A stretch of 64,000 bases of DNA from the IMG/VR virus record IMGVR_UViG_3300043436_003929, positions 1 through 64,000 of that record. One strand, given 5' to 3'. Every line of letters starts with the position of its first letter. The first letter of the stretch is position 1. This DNA is from a virus. The position numbers were made by a program, and so were the translations under genes. Below are positions 34,295 to 42,858 of this stretch, one piece after another. Under the pieces are notes generated by a model. The model did no database searches and was not told the origin of the DNA. It was given only the letters and a program-made list of their open reading frames with translations.

Positions 34295-34903
34295 TTACAC
34301 TATTTTTTTTATAATAAAACAATTTCCGTCTTTCATATTTTCAGGTCTTGCACCAAACTCATTTGGAATGGTACCAATAATTTCGTAGTCGGTTAAATTT
34401 TTAACTATATGGTCAACGGCTATTTTAACTGATGGACTATATTCTTTATCATTATAATCATCAAAAATAATATATCCACCCTTATTAACAAGATTAGAGT
34501 ACATTTCAAAATCTTTAATAACACCATCATAGCTGTGATCACCATCAATGAACAATATGTCTATATTATCTACAATATTAATTAATTTATTGTAGGTTTC
34601 GGTTAATTGTGAATCACCTTTAATGTATGTATATTGATTATTTAACACATTTAGTTTATCCACATTACCTTTTACAATATCTGGGTTAATCGGTGTTCCT
34701 AAATCAATACTAACCACATTAGTATTTGGTCTTTGTAACATTAAACAAGAGGATCCACCAGCATAACAACCAATTTCAACATAGTTTATTTTTTTATCTT
34801 CAAAAAGATTACCTAAATCAAATAAAATATAATAGTGATGATGAAAAGTTTGGTTGTTAATATCGTCAGATATTTTCTGAGTTAAAATTAGAGATTCTTT
34901 CAT
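34295..34903 (-). CDS. SAM-dependent methyltransferase (class I)
   Basis: 202 residues. Motif I VEIGCYAGGSSCLML (about 39-53), the acidic loop VVSIDLGTPI and GDHSYDGVIKDFEMY with preceding DILFIDG mark a Methyltransf_24/cephalosporin-hydroxylase-like fold; YIIFDDYNDKEYSPSV follows. Family knowledge: such enzymes often methylate sugars and are frequent in glycan-synthesis loci. Its position between two glycosyltransferases supports a sugar O-methylation role. Confidence 0.82.
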   Translation of the reverse strand: MKESLILTQKISDDINNQTFHHHYYILFDLGNLFEDKKINYVEIGCYAGGSSCLMLQRPNTNVVSIDLGTPINPDIVKGNVDKLNVLNNQYTYIKGDSQLTETYNKLINIVDNIDILFIDGDHSYDGVIKDFEMYSNLVNKGGYIIFDDYNDKEYSPSVKIAVDHIVKNLTDYEIIGTIPNEFGARPENMKDGNCFIIKKIV

Positions 34904-34919
34904 TTTATTGACCCCGCCT

Positions 34920-35633
34920 TTAATTTTGGATAAACATTTTAGTTGGTTTAATATTTGAATAATTTGGATTTATCTTCAAATAATGAGGTAAATTCATTCT
35001 CACATATTCGTGTATATCAACCACACCACCATGAATCATAAAAGGTTTAGTTTGACCTTCGAAATGAATCATCGGTGAACTTGTAATGTATGCGACATCA
35101 AATCCATTTTCATATAAATTGTGGAAAAGAAAATCATCACCACAATATGTTTTTAGTTGTTCTGGAATTATGGTAAATAATGATCTTCTAATACTAAAAT
35201 CCCAACCTTGCATATATTTTTTTGGTTCAACAACAACATATTCTGGTATGTCTTTTTTAGTTGTGTAACTATCGTGGTTTGTTGAATGAACGGCAATACC
35301 GACATTAGGTTCGTTTTCAAAAACATGTAAAACATCCGAAATAAAATTATCGTAAATTAAAACATCGTTATTTAAAAAACATAAAATGTCTTCGGTGTAT
35401 GTTTTATAAAACCAATTCCAAACTGAATTTACGGGATCGTTGGTTTTATTTTTTATAACATCAATACCTTTATCCACAAAATGATTTAACATTTCTTCTG
35501 TGCCTGGCTGATTAGAATTCTGATCAAATAATGTTATTTTGAAGTCGTTAAATTTTTGATTAAGTAATAAATTAATACAATTTTCAGTGTATTTTTTATT
35601 ATTTAAATTTATTACTAAAACTCTTATTTTCAT
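34920..35633 (-). CDS. Glycosyltransferase family 2 (GT-A)
   Basis: 237 residues. GT-A features: RVLVINLNNKKYTENCINLL, the donor-binding CFLNNDVLIYDNFISDVL (DxD replaced by NND) at about residue 86, then GWDFSIRRSLFTIIPEQLKT and GDDFLFHNLYENGFDVAYIT. The C-terminal HFEGQTKP resembles the conserved His-x-x-Gly acceptor-side motif. It lies 7 nt from the dehydrogenase-like gene, on the same strand. A TATAAATA precedes the ATG by 4 nt on the coding strand. Confidence 0.82.
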   Translation of the reverse strand: MKIRVLVINLNNKKYTENCINLLLNQKFNDFKITLFDQNSNQPGTEEMLNHFVDKGIDVIKNKTNDPVNSVWNWFYKTYTEDILCFLNNDVLIYDNFISDVLHVFENEPNVGIAVHSTNHDSYTTKKDIPEYVVVEPKKYMQGWDFSIRRSLFTIIPEQLKTYCGDDFLFHNLYENGFDVAYITSSPMIHFEGQTKPFMIHGGVVDIHEYVRMNLPHYLKINPNYSNIKPTKMFIQN

Positions 35634-35640
35634 ATTTTAT

Positions 35641-36798
35641 TTATAAATTAATTTTATAACCTTGTGGGTTAGTTCCTGGTTTGAAAAACTTCAATCTGTT
35701 GTTGTATGACTCACTCATTTGTTGTAATTTCTTTGTGATTTCATCAATCTCAATTACATGTAAAATATACCCTTCATTTAATAAGTCAACACACAATTGA
35801 AATTGCTGTGATTCCTCTAAAATGTTAGTTCCCTTTTTATATGTGATATGGTCCATAACAAACGGAACCGATTTATCAGGATTTTTTTGTATAAAATGAT
35901 TTTTAAGGAAATTAGAATAATTTCTATTTAAACCATCTATAGCAAGAGGTAGGTTTAAATCTAATCCAAGATTTTTAGATAAATTCCCCAACACTCTATT
36001 ATCATTAGGTAATGAAGGACCGCCATATCCAAAACCATGTTTTAATGATTTTTTCCCAATCCTTGAATCTCCACCAATTGTGGTTAAAACCATATCAATC
36101 TCATTCTCAAGACCCATCTTAGACATTAAACTCCCAATCATATTACCATATGTAATTTTAGTCGCAACAAAACTACTAATTGCCAATTTGGTCAATTCAG
36201 CAGATTTAATTGACATACTATAAACATTAACAGGGACTTTTAATATCTTATTGTAAATCCCAATTAACTCGTTAGTTAATTCTTGATATTCGGTACCAAT
36301 TAAAATGATGTCCGAAGATTCAATACTTGATACAATACTACCGTTAGGTGTTTGTAATGGATTATATGCCACTTGGATGTTAAACATATTTAACCTCTCC
36401 TGTATTTGTGATACATCACCAACATTAGTTGTACTACCAACAACAAATCTTTTTTGATACAAAGGTATATCTAATGAAGACGCACTATAAAAATTGGTAA
36501 TAAAATCAAAAACTTTTCTTGTATCATAATCACCATCAATATTGATCGGTGTTTCAACATAAGTAAAAATTATGTCCGAGTTTTTAATAACTTCTAATGT
36601 ATCCGTTGTGGCACTAAATTGCTTAGTGTCAAATAACATAGATTGAATCATAGGTTCATTTGTAATACAAACTTTTTGATTTAAGTTATAAACATAATCT
36701 TCATTATCATCATGTATCATAACTTTATATCCGTTTTTCTCACATAGTAATCCAAACGAAAGTCCTATATTTTTACCACCAATAATTCCTATTATCAT
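35641..36798 (-). CDS. UDP-glucose/GDP-mannose dehydrogenase-like, catalytic Cys replaced
   Basis: 385 residues. N-terminal NAD-binding domain (IIGIIGGKNIGLSFGLLCEK; IIFTYVETPINIDGDYDTRK). The middle helix region AELTKLAISSFVATKITYGN corresponds to the conserved Lys/Asn helix. The catalytic loop reads HGFGYGGPSLPNDNR, with Ser at residue 262 where the family has Cys (GPCFPKD; Cys260 in the streptococcal enzyme). The usual Lys before Asp is also changed to Asn. Known biochemistry: Cys-to-Ser changes in this family block the second oxidation. It may be an altered-specificity or partial oxidase, or a non-catalytic relative. It overlaps the 36795 gene by 4 bases. Confidence 0.78.
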   Translation of the reverse strand: MIIGIIGGKNIGLSFGLLCEKNGYKVMIHDDNEDYVYNLNQKVCITNEPMIQSMLFDTKQFSATTDTLEVIKNSDIIFTYVETPINIDGDYDTRKVFDFITNFYSASSLDIPLYQKRFVVGSTTNVGDVSQIQERLNMFNIQVAYNPLQTPNGSIVSSIESSDIILIGTEYQELTNELIGIYNKILKVPVNVYSMSIKSAELTKLAISSFVATKITYGNMIGSLMSKMGLENEIDMVLTTIGGDSRIGKKSLKHGFGYGGPSLPNDNRVLGNLSKNLGLDLNLPLAIDGLNRNYSNFLKNHFIQKNPDKSVPFVMDHITYKKGTNILEESQQFQLCVDLLNEGYILHVIEIDEITKKLQQMSESYNNRLKFFKPGTNPQGYKINL

Positions 36799-38432
36799 AA
36801 AATTTTCAAATATTCATCCTTTATTTGTTGAGCAACCTTTAATGTATGGTATTTTTCTATGTCAGTTGGGGGATTGAATTTTTCTTTGGATAAGATAAAT
36901 CCTCCCGAATCTACTTTATATATCCAACTTGGTTTTCCACACATCCAACCTTCAATAGTTGTTCTACCTAATTGAATTCCCGCAGTTTCATATGATTTCA
37001 AAATATATTCTTCAATATTCCAAGTTGCAGGGAAATGTTTAACATGAGGTTCCAATAAAATGTTCTCTAAATAGTTTCCATTGTTTTGACCAACTAACCA
37101 TAACTCTTTACCTATCTCTCTGGTATATTCAATTAAATCTAAAATTGATTCTTTCCTCAAATAATCTATGGTTCCAACAAATAGAACGTAGTTTTCAGTT
37201 TGAATATCTTTTGGTTGGAATTTAGTATTATCAACAGGATTATAAATAACCTCAATCATTTCCTCAGGAATCTCAAAGTTTTCAATCAAGTGTGATTTAA
37301 TCTCAGGTCTAATTGCAATATATTTTTTAATTGTTTTATCCATGATTGGATCTTCCAATCCTTGACCCATAACCTCAGAATGGATTGTAGAAATTTTATT
37401 TAACTCAGGATACATATTAAGTATTCTTTCAGTTACAGGTTTATGTTGTATGTGTATGATATCGTAATCGGCCTCAGATATTTTGTATAAATTATTAAGT
37501 ATTGATACTTGTTGTCCTTCAGGAGTATTAAACGACCACTTACCGTCACCAAGTTTAAATCCAGGTGCGTTTTCAAACGAAAGACATTTAATACCTATTT
37601 TTTTAGCCATTTCGGTTAATGGACCACCAATTTGAGATAAAATAGTCACACTACAATTTAGTTTCATTAAACTTTTTGCTAGTTCATAAACATATAATTC
37701 AGAACCTGTAAAATTTCTAAAAAACAAACATGAGATTAAAACTTTTATTCTTTTGTTTGGATCAAATGGGATTTTATTAGGTAAATTTTCAGAATATTTC
37801 TGAATAAAAAACTCTCTGTTTCTCTCCCACTGTTCGTTTGTTTGACCTATGGATTTGTGAGTAATTCTCACATTTGTTATAACACCAATTTTAACACCTT
37901 CTAAATGATTTCTAAAACAAAATGCTATGTCGTAAAAATGAAAACCTTCAAATTCTTCATCAAAATTATGTTTAATTCTTGACTTACTTAGAGCAATAAA
38001 AAGACCATCAACAATTACTGTTTGTTGTATTGTTTTACCTAAATCTTCAGAGTATTTTGAAGTCCATTTTTTACCATTACTCTCGTGATTAACAATCCCA
38101 AACATATTTCTTCTACGATTAACTTCCCACCATCTACCAGTTTCGGACATGTGAGTAGTTCCCGCAACACCTAAAATGCCATAATCACTTTTTTCAAAGT
38201 GATCTTTAATTTTGTAATACCAACTATTGGTATCAAAATAAATGTCATCGTGACACAATACAACTATATCGGTGGTAGACTCTTCAATTATCTCATTATA
38301 AACTTGAGATAGTGACTTTTCACCATTATTTATTTTCTCAATTACCTCTATTTTTTTAAATCCTGAACTTTTTTTCAAGTATTCAATAAATTTTGGGTTA
38401 TGTTCTCTTGTTGAATATCCTATTGTAATCAT
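36795..38432 (-). CDS. Bifunctional glycosyltransferase: GT-A + GT-B fusion
   Basis: 545 residues. The N-terminal half (1-about 220) is GT2-like: ITIGYSTREHNP, the donor motif VVLCHDDIYFDT at about residue 58, GVAGTTHMSETGRWW and VIVDGLFIALSKS. The C-terminal half (about 228-545) is GT4-like GT-B: KVLISCLFFRNFTGSELYVY, HIQHKPVTERIL, VIYNPVDNTKF, VLFVGTIDYLRKESILDLIE and QLGRTTIEGWMCGKPSW. Two transferase domains in one chain suggest sequential addition of two sugars. No membrane anchor. Linked to the 35641 gene by a 4-base overlap. Confidence 0.85.
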   Translation of the reverse strand: MITIGYSTREHNPKFIEYLKKSSGFKKIEVIEKINNGEKSLSQVYNEIIEESTTDIVVLCHDDIYFDTNSWYYKIKDHFEKSDYGILGVAGTTHMSETGRWWEVNRRRNMFGIVNHESNGKKWTSKYSEDLGKTIQQTVIVDGLFIALSKSRIKHNFDEEFEGFHFYDIAFCFRNHLEGVKIGVITNVRITHKSIGQTNEQWERNREFFIQKYSENLPNKIPFDPNKRIKVLISCLFFRNFTGSELYVYELAKSLMKLNCSVTILSQIGGPLTEMAKKIGIKCLSFENAPGFKLGDGKWSFNTPEGQQVSILNNLYKISEADYDIIHIQHKPVTERILNMYPELNKISTIHSEVMGQGLEDPIMDKTIKKYIAIRPEIKSHLIENFEIPEEMIEVIYNPVDNTKFQPKDIQTENYVLFVGTIDYLRKESILDLIEYTREIGKELWLVGQNNGNYLENILLEPHVKHFPATWNIEEYILKSYETAGIQLGRTTIEGWMCGKPSWIYKVDSGGFILSKEKFNPPTDIEKYHTLKVAQQIKDEYLKIL

Positions 38433-38434
38433 AA

Positions 38435-39061
38435 TTAAAATATATTTGTTGAACCAAACCCATTATCACCTCTATCTTTATTTTCGACTTGTTCTACTTT
38501 TTCAAAACTAACAAATTTACCTTGAACAACAGGACATAAAACAGCTTGTCCCACCTTCATACCTTTTGGGATTGTTACTGTTGTATTATTGGTGTTGAAT
38601 ACAATAACTTGTATCTCACCAGTATAACCTTGATCAACAGTTCCTGGTGTATTGAGAACGGTTAATCCTTGTTTAATTGCTAAACCACTCTTAGGTCTTA
38701 CCTGTATTTCATAACCTTCATCAAATGATGCCTTTATTCCTGTTGGAACTAACGCTCTTCCAAAAGGTCCAATAATGACTTCTTCTGTTGCGTGTAAATC
38801 AAAACCAGAATCCGAAGGATATGCGTATTTTGGAAAAACAGCATCTTCATGAACCAATTCAATTTTAACCGTTCTTAATCTTGCGATATCGTTTATTTCT
38901 TTTTCCATTTCATTAAATGAAAGACCTAACATATCTTCTAATTCTTTTTGATATTCTTCGTCAGGTTGAATTCCTAATTCTGATTGAATCTTTTCAAATT
39001 GCTTTTCAATCTCTTCTCTAATTTTTGGGTCGAAATGACCAAGGTTTCCTAAATCTAACAT
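38435..39061 (-). CDS. dut: dUTPase with N-terminal extension
   Basis: 208 residues: a helical acidic extension of about 70 residues, then a trimeric-type dUTP diphosphatase with all five motifs: SDSGFDLHA, RPKSGLAIKQG, NTPGTVDQGYTGEI, GMKVGQAVLCPV and the C-terminal DRGDNGFGST. In motif 3 the usual YRGE reads YTGE. Reaction: dUTP to dUMP + PPi, limiting uracil in phage DNA and feeding thymidylate synthesis. Family members are usually about 150 residues, so the extension is unusual. The start shares one base with the exonuclease stop (TAATG). Confidence 0.95.
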   Translation of the reverse strand: MLDLGNLGHFDPKIREEIEKQFEKIQSELGIQPDEEYQKELEDMLGLSFNEMEKEINDIARLRTVKIELVHEDAVFPKYAYPSDSGFDLHATEEVIIGPFGRALVPTGIKASFDEGYEIQVRPKSGLAIKQGLTVLNTPGTVDQGYTGEIQVIVFNTNNTTVTIPKGMKVGQAVLCPVVQGKFVSFEKVEQVENKDRGDNGFGSTNIF

Positions 39062-39762
39062 TATTTTAATTCGTTTAATTTTTTTATTACATCAATCAAT
39101 ACTAACACATCTTTTTCACAATATTTTACAATACCATCAATATCTTTTTTAACCCAAAATGCTTCATGAACTTTATTACCCGTTACTTCCATTGTTTTTG
39201 AAGATTCAACACCTAAACAAACACACATAAGTTCTAAAGAAGCAATCGAACCATAACCACCATATTGCCATAAATCCTTAGTGTCTAACGCCCTGATTTC
39301 CCAAGGTTTTGTGTCGTGACCTGGTAATATTTTTGGAGGCAATATACCATTCATAATCATTCTTTTCGCCATCATTGGAATGTCAAAACCTTTAACATTA
39401 TGACCACACAAGAAAAATCCAAGTTCTCCAACTCTGTATAACAATTTTTGAACGTCTTGTAATAATTTCTTTTCATCAAGGTCACTAAATGTTTGTATTT
39501 TTGTTTCACCTTTGTCTGTAACAAACGCAACACTAACACAAGCAATTCTTGCAAATTCGGGAACCAAAGCAGCTCTATTCACAAACATCTGACCAACACC
39601 TTTATCGGCATCTTCAGGAAATCTTTTTTGAAACCAATCAAAATAGTTTTCAAATTGAAATGAGAGAGCTTCGTTATATTTAACCAAAGAATCCCAATCA
39701 GGTTGAACACCCACAGTTTCAATGTCTAAAAATAATATTTTTGTTATTGGTATGTTTATCAT
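39061..39762 (-). CDS. DEDD-type 3'-5' exonuclease
   Basis: 233 residues. Exo motifs in order: ILFLDIETVG (D13, E15), FFLCGHNVKGFDIPMMAKRM with the Exo II Asp, and the Exo III YCEKDVLVLIDVI with Tyr and Asp four apart (DEDDy type). Resembles the stand-alone PolB-exonuclease-like family. Role: proofreading-like or repair/recombination trimming of DNA, or RNA processing. It is translationally coupled to dUTPase, so the pair may act in nucleotide and DNA quality control, although embedded in a sugar-enzyme block. Confidence 0.85.
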   Translation of the reverse strand: MINIPITKILFLDIETVGVQPDWDSLVKYNEALSFQFENYFDWFQKRFPEDADKGVGQMFVNRAALVPEFARIACVSVAFVTDKGETKIQTFSDLDEKKLLQDVQKLLYRVGELGFFLCGHNVKGFDIPMMAKRMIMNGILPPKILPGHDTKPWEIRALDTKDLWQYGGYGSIASLELMCVCLGVESSKTMEVTGNKVHEAFWVKKDIDGIVKYCEKDVLVLIDVIKKLNELK

Positions 39763-39766
39763 TTTC

Positions 39767-40975
39767 TTATTTGATTATTGATCTATAAAATTCTGCCCTA
39801 TCTTTTGTCACATTCGCCAAATCATACTTATCTTTAACGGTTTCATATAACCTCTCACCCATATCTTTCGCCATATTTGGATTTTTAATTAATTTTTCAA
39901 TGTATTTTGCCCAATCAGAATGATTTCTATTTTCATTTACCAACATAGCATTTCCATCAACAAAATTACCATTATCCAAACAATGTTTCAAGTCAATTGT
40001 GTATGGTCCAACATTTGACGCAATAATCGCCTTTTTATAAAAACCCGCTTCAATAACTTTTAATTGTGATTTAACTCTGTTAAACAAATGATTTTTTATC
40101 GGCGCCAAAGATACATCAAATTTTGAATAATTCTTGGCATAAGATGTAACAGGTTTTGTCCACACTCTTAAATAAGGTTCATTAATTTCATTTGGATGAG
40201 ATTCTTGTGAATAATTTAATAGATATTTTTTATAATCCTCAGACAATATCGATAAATTTTGAGTGAATATTTTTTCGTATTGAGCCCAAACTGTTTCGTG
40301 AGGTAAAATATTTCTTTTCTTTTGCTCACCTGTTTGAGGATTTATTTCAGTTACAGTTCCTCTTGTATCAAAACCACATAAAACAAATTGTAATTTGTCT
40401 TTGTATTGAGTTAACCTTCCAAAATCCAATAGTTGAATATCATGTAAGTGAGATGATCCACCTAACCAACCAACTCTCAATCTATCCGATTCAAGTGTTG
40501 GTTCTTTAAATTGAGGTTCATTTGGATTAATTGCGTTTGGAAAAACTACAACATTCTTATTTAGTTTTTTTATTTCGTCCGCAAATATGGTTGTTGTGGT
40601 TGTAACATATTTTGAAGCCTTCAAATTTGCCATAATTTTTTCATTAATCTTATGGACTTTAATAATATCGTGGATTGGGTGCTCTTTTCCTGGCATCCAA
40701 TAATCGTCAATATCACATACGGTTACAATACCAAACGCATCTAACATTCTAATTAAAGCGTTTGCTCTATCAAAATCATTACCAATACTTCGATGGAATA
40801 CAACTATTTGATATTGTCTCCAAAAATTTATATCATCATATGATGGTTCATAAACAATATCGACATGAAATTCGTTTCCATATAAATTTTGTAAGAAAAT
40901 GTGGGGATCTACTGATCTGAATTTACCCACGCCTGTTCTATCGGATGGGACAACTAATACTTTGATTTTAGACAT
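39767..40975 (-). CDS. Glycosyltransferase, GT-B/GT4-like
   Basis: 402 residues. The N-domain has VVPSDRTGVGKFRSVDPHIF, a pattern typical of phage GT-B enzymes (G-x-G-x-x-R), CDIDDYWMPGKEHP and VVVFPNAINPNEPQF. The C-domain has RVGWLGGSSHLHDIQLLDFG and the donor-binding SQLKVIEAGFYKKAIIASNV. Cytosolic, not membrane-anchored. It lies 4 nt from the exonuclease gene and opens the sugar block. TATAAATA lies 12 nt before its ATG on the coding strand. Confidence 0.85.
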   Translation of the reverse strand: MSKIKVLVVPSDRTGVGKFRSVDPHIFLQNLYGNEFHVDIVYEPSYDDINFWRQYQIVVFHRSIGNDFDRANALIRMLDAFGIVTVCDIDDYWMPGKEHPIHDIIKVHKINEKIMANLKASKYVTTTTTIFADEIKKLNKNVVVFPNAINPNEPQFKEPTLESDRLRVGWLGGSSHLHDIQLLDFGRLTQYKDKLQFVLCGFDTRGTVTEINPQTGEQKKRNILPHETVWAQYEKIFTQNLSILSEDYKKYLLNYSQESHPNEINEPYLRVWTKPVTSYAKNYSKFDVSLAPIKNHLFNRVKSQLKVIEAGFYKKAIIASNVGPYTIDLKHCLDNGNFVDGNAMLVNENRNHSDWAKYIEKLIKNPNMAKDMGERLYETVKDKYDLANVTKDRAEFYRSIIK

Positions 40976-41030
40976 AAAAAATTAATATATTTATAAAAAT
41001 ATAGTAATTTAAGTCCAATAAATAAAGAGG

Positions 41031-41666
41031 TTAAGATAATTTTTTGATTTTGGTCACTTTACCTTCGAAAACATGCTTTCCAACTTTAAAACTAAAAACC
41101 TCATTAGATTTTTCAAAACTTTCAGCAATTAGACCATTTTCTTGTAAAGCTTCACTAACCGCTTCATTAATCATTTTTTTGATTAATTTGTAATCAACAC
41201 CACCTATTGAAGGTTGTGTTTGTTGGGTTTGTTGTTTTGGTTTTGCCGACTCAGGAATATAATTTTCTTTGTTTTTGTTCATCAATCTTGACGCTTTTTC
41301 GATCAATTCATCTGATATTGTTGTCGATTGCTGTTGTGGTTGGGCTATTGGGTGCTCCATCATTAATCTTTTAATTTCATCAGGTAATTTAGAGTTTTTA
41401 ATAGCATCTACGGTTGGAACTCCAACTGGTTTTGTATTTTCTCTTGGTACATTTGATAAATAAGGTTGTTGAGTTTGTTGTGACTCTTGTAAGAATTCTT
41501 CAGGAATATTATATTTTGCGTTTGGTACGTTAAATGTTTCAGGTGAATTTAATTGTTGTAATGATGTTGGTGGTAATCCTCCATTCATTGAATTTGAACT
41601 TTTAATTCCATCAGCCTTATCCATAATGGCCTTTGATAAAGCCAATTTATCCATTAATCTTTCCAT
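41031..41666 (-). CDS. Low-complexity phage protein with helical C-terminus, unknown
   Basis: 211 residues. N-terminal helix (ERLMDKLALSKAIMDKADGI), then a Pro/Gln/Asn/Ser-rich linker (about 25-150; QTQQPYLSNV, QPQQQSTTISDELIEKASRL). The C-terminal region reads VDYKLIKKMINEAVSEALQE and then a beta-type tail with FSFKVGKHVFEGKVTKIKKL. Members of this layout occur in T4-like phage genomes without assigned function. It follows the WYL-domain gene by 1 nt. Confidence 0.6.
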   Translation of the reverse strand: MERLMDKLALSKAIMDKADGIKSSNSMNGGLPPTSLQQLNSPETFNVPNAKYNIPEEFLQESQQTQQPYLSNVPRENTKPVGVPTVDAIKNSKLPDEIKRLMMEHPIAQPQQQSTTISDELIEKASRLMNKNKENYIPESAKPKQQTQQTQPSIGGVDYKLIKKMINEAVSEALQENGLIAESFEKSNEVFSFKVGKHVFEGKVTKIKKLS

Positions 41667-41667
41667 C

Positions 41668-42093
41668 TTATTCTACATTTTGTTGTTCTGGTGTTGTAGG
41701 TGTTGTTGGATTATCAAATTTAGCATTAATAATAACACTAACCATACTTTTATCACCATTGAAATTATAACCTGGTTTAGGTTGATTGTAAACCTCACCA
41801 GTTGGTTTGTTTGATAAAATTTTATCTAATCGAAAAAGTCTCCATCCTGGTAATGGTTGCTCTCCCTTAAATCCTGTATGTGAAGCACCTTCACTATCCC
41901 AAGCTCTTAAAACTTTATTTCCTGCTTTACTAACACCTAAGCAAACTGGTTCAATTTGTCTTAAACCTCTACCACCTGGTTCATCACCATCATAATAGAT
42001 AATAGTAACTTTTCTACCTTTAATTGCGTCAATAATACTATCTAAAGATGCAATCTCACAAATTAAACTTTTTAATGCTCCTTGTAGTTTCAT
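41668..42093 (-). CDS. Stand-alone WYL-domain-like protein
   Basis: 141 residues. The pattern IIDAIKGRKVTIIYYDGDEP, then RQIEPVCLGVSKAGNKVLRA and WRLFRLDKIL matches a WYL domain (beta-barrel SH3-like fold that binds nucleic acid or nucleotides). It lacks the N-terminal HTH of WYL transcription factors. In bacteria WYL proteins often regulate defence islands; single-domain phage versions occur in environmental T4-like phages. The start shares the last base of the preceding gene. Confidence 0.72.
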   Translation of the reverse strand: MKLQGALKSLICEIASLDSIIDAIKGRKVTIIYYDGDEPGGRGLRQIEPVCLGVSKAGNKVLRAWDSEGASHTGFKGEQPLPGWRLFRLDKILSNKPTGEVYNQPKPGYNFNGDKSMVSVIINAKFDNPTTPTTPEQQNVE

Positions 42094-42386
42094 TAGAAAT
42101 TAGGATATACTTTTGACGAGTTAAATTTATTAATCTTGATATCATTTTTTCTTTCGACGATATCATCAATAGTTCCTGCGTTTACGTTGTATACATCTAA
42201 GAACGCACCTGTACCTCTACCCATTGAGTCTCCATCAGCAAGTGCATCACGGTTAACTACCGAATATTCATTACCGACAGAATTGAAATCATTTTTAGGG
42301 ATTAATTTCGCTCTTTCTTGTTCGGCAATTGCTGTAAGAGCATTTGCTTCTGTTTGATTTAAATCTACAGTGATTTGTGTTGACAT
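42093..42386 (-). CDS. Small phage protein, unknown
   Basis: 97 residues, with a helical N-terminus (DLNQTEANALTAIAEQERAK), a Gly/Asp middle (RDALADGDSMGRGTGAFLDV) and a C-terminal IDDIVERKNDIKINKFNSSK. No family recognised. Part of a packed minus-strand series with the 42391 gene. Confidence 0.6.
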   Translation of the reverse strand: MSTQITVDLNQTEANALTAIAEQERAKLIPKNDFNSVGNEYSVVNRDALADGDSMGRGTGAFLDVYNVNAGTIDDIVERKNDIKINKFNSSKVYPNF

Positions 42387-42390
42387 AATT

Positions 42391-42858
42391 TTATATTTTT
42401 GATATTAGTTCGTTTATTCTCTTAACATCTTCATTAACCGATGGATTATATTTATCTGTGGTTTTTAAATGTTCTTGAGATGGTCTTACATTAGTAAAAT
42501 CTTTTTTCTCATGAGGATCAATAAATTGATTCATCATACCTGTGTTCATTTTATTTGTTTTACTATTTTTTACATACTCTCTCATTCTCCTCAACTCATC
42601 ATTAACCCAGTTTTTTATTTCAACACCACCGTTTAATATAAATGAAGGTTCCTTATGATTACCCTTAAACGTATCGAAAAAGTTTTTAATCCTCTTCAAT
42701 TGTTTGTAGGTGATAAATTTTTGAGATTGAAGTTCTTTATTTCTTTTATAACCTTCAGTATTCTCATCGGCATTCTTCACCATATGAAAACATTTTCTCA
42801 TATGTTCCCTTTTATCTGAAGGAAATTCTATTTCATTATCGTATAAACTTCTATTCAC
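42391..42858 (-). CDS. Small basic helical phage protein, unknown
   Basis: 155 residues, highly charged, helical, with KREHMRKCFHMVKNADENTE near the N-terminus, ITYKQLKRIKNFFDTF in the middle and DVKRINELISKI at the end. No recognised domain. It overlaps the 42851 gene by 8 bases and lies 4 nt before the 42093-42386 gene. Confidence 0.6.
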   Translation of the reverse strand: MNRSLYDNEIEFPSDKREHMRKCFHMVKNADENTEGYKRNKELQSQKFITYKQLKRIKNFFDTFKGNHKEPSFILNGGVEIKNWVNDELRRMREYVKNSKTNKMNTGMMNQFIDPHEKKDFTNVRPSQEHLKTTDKYNPSVNEDVKRINELISKI

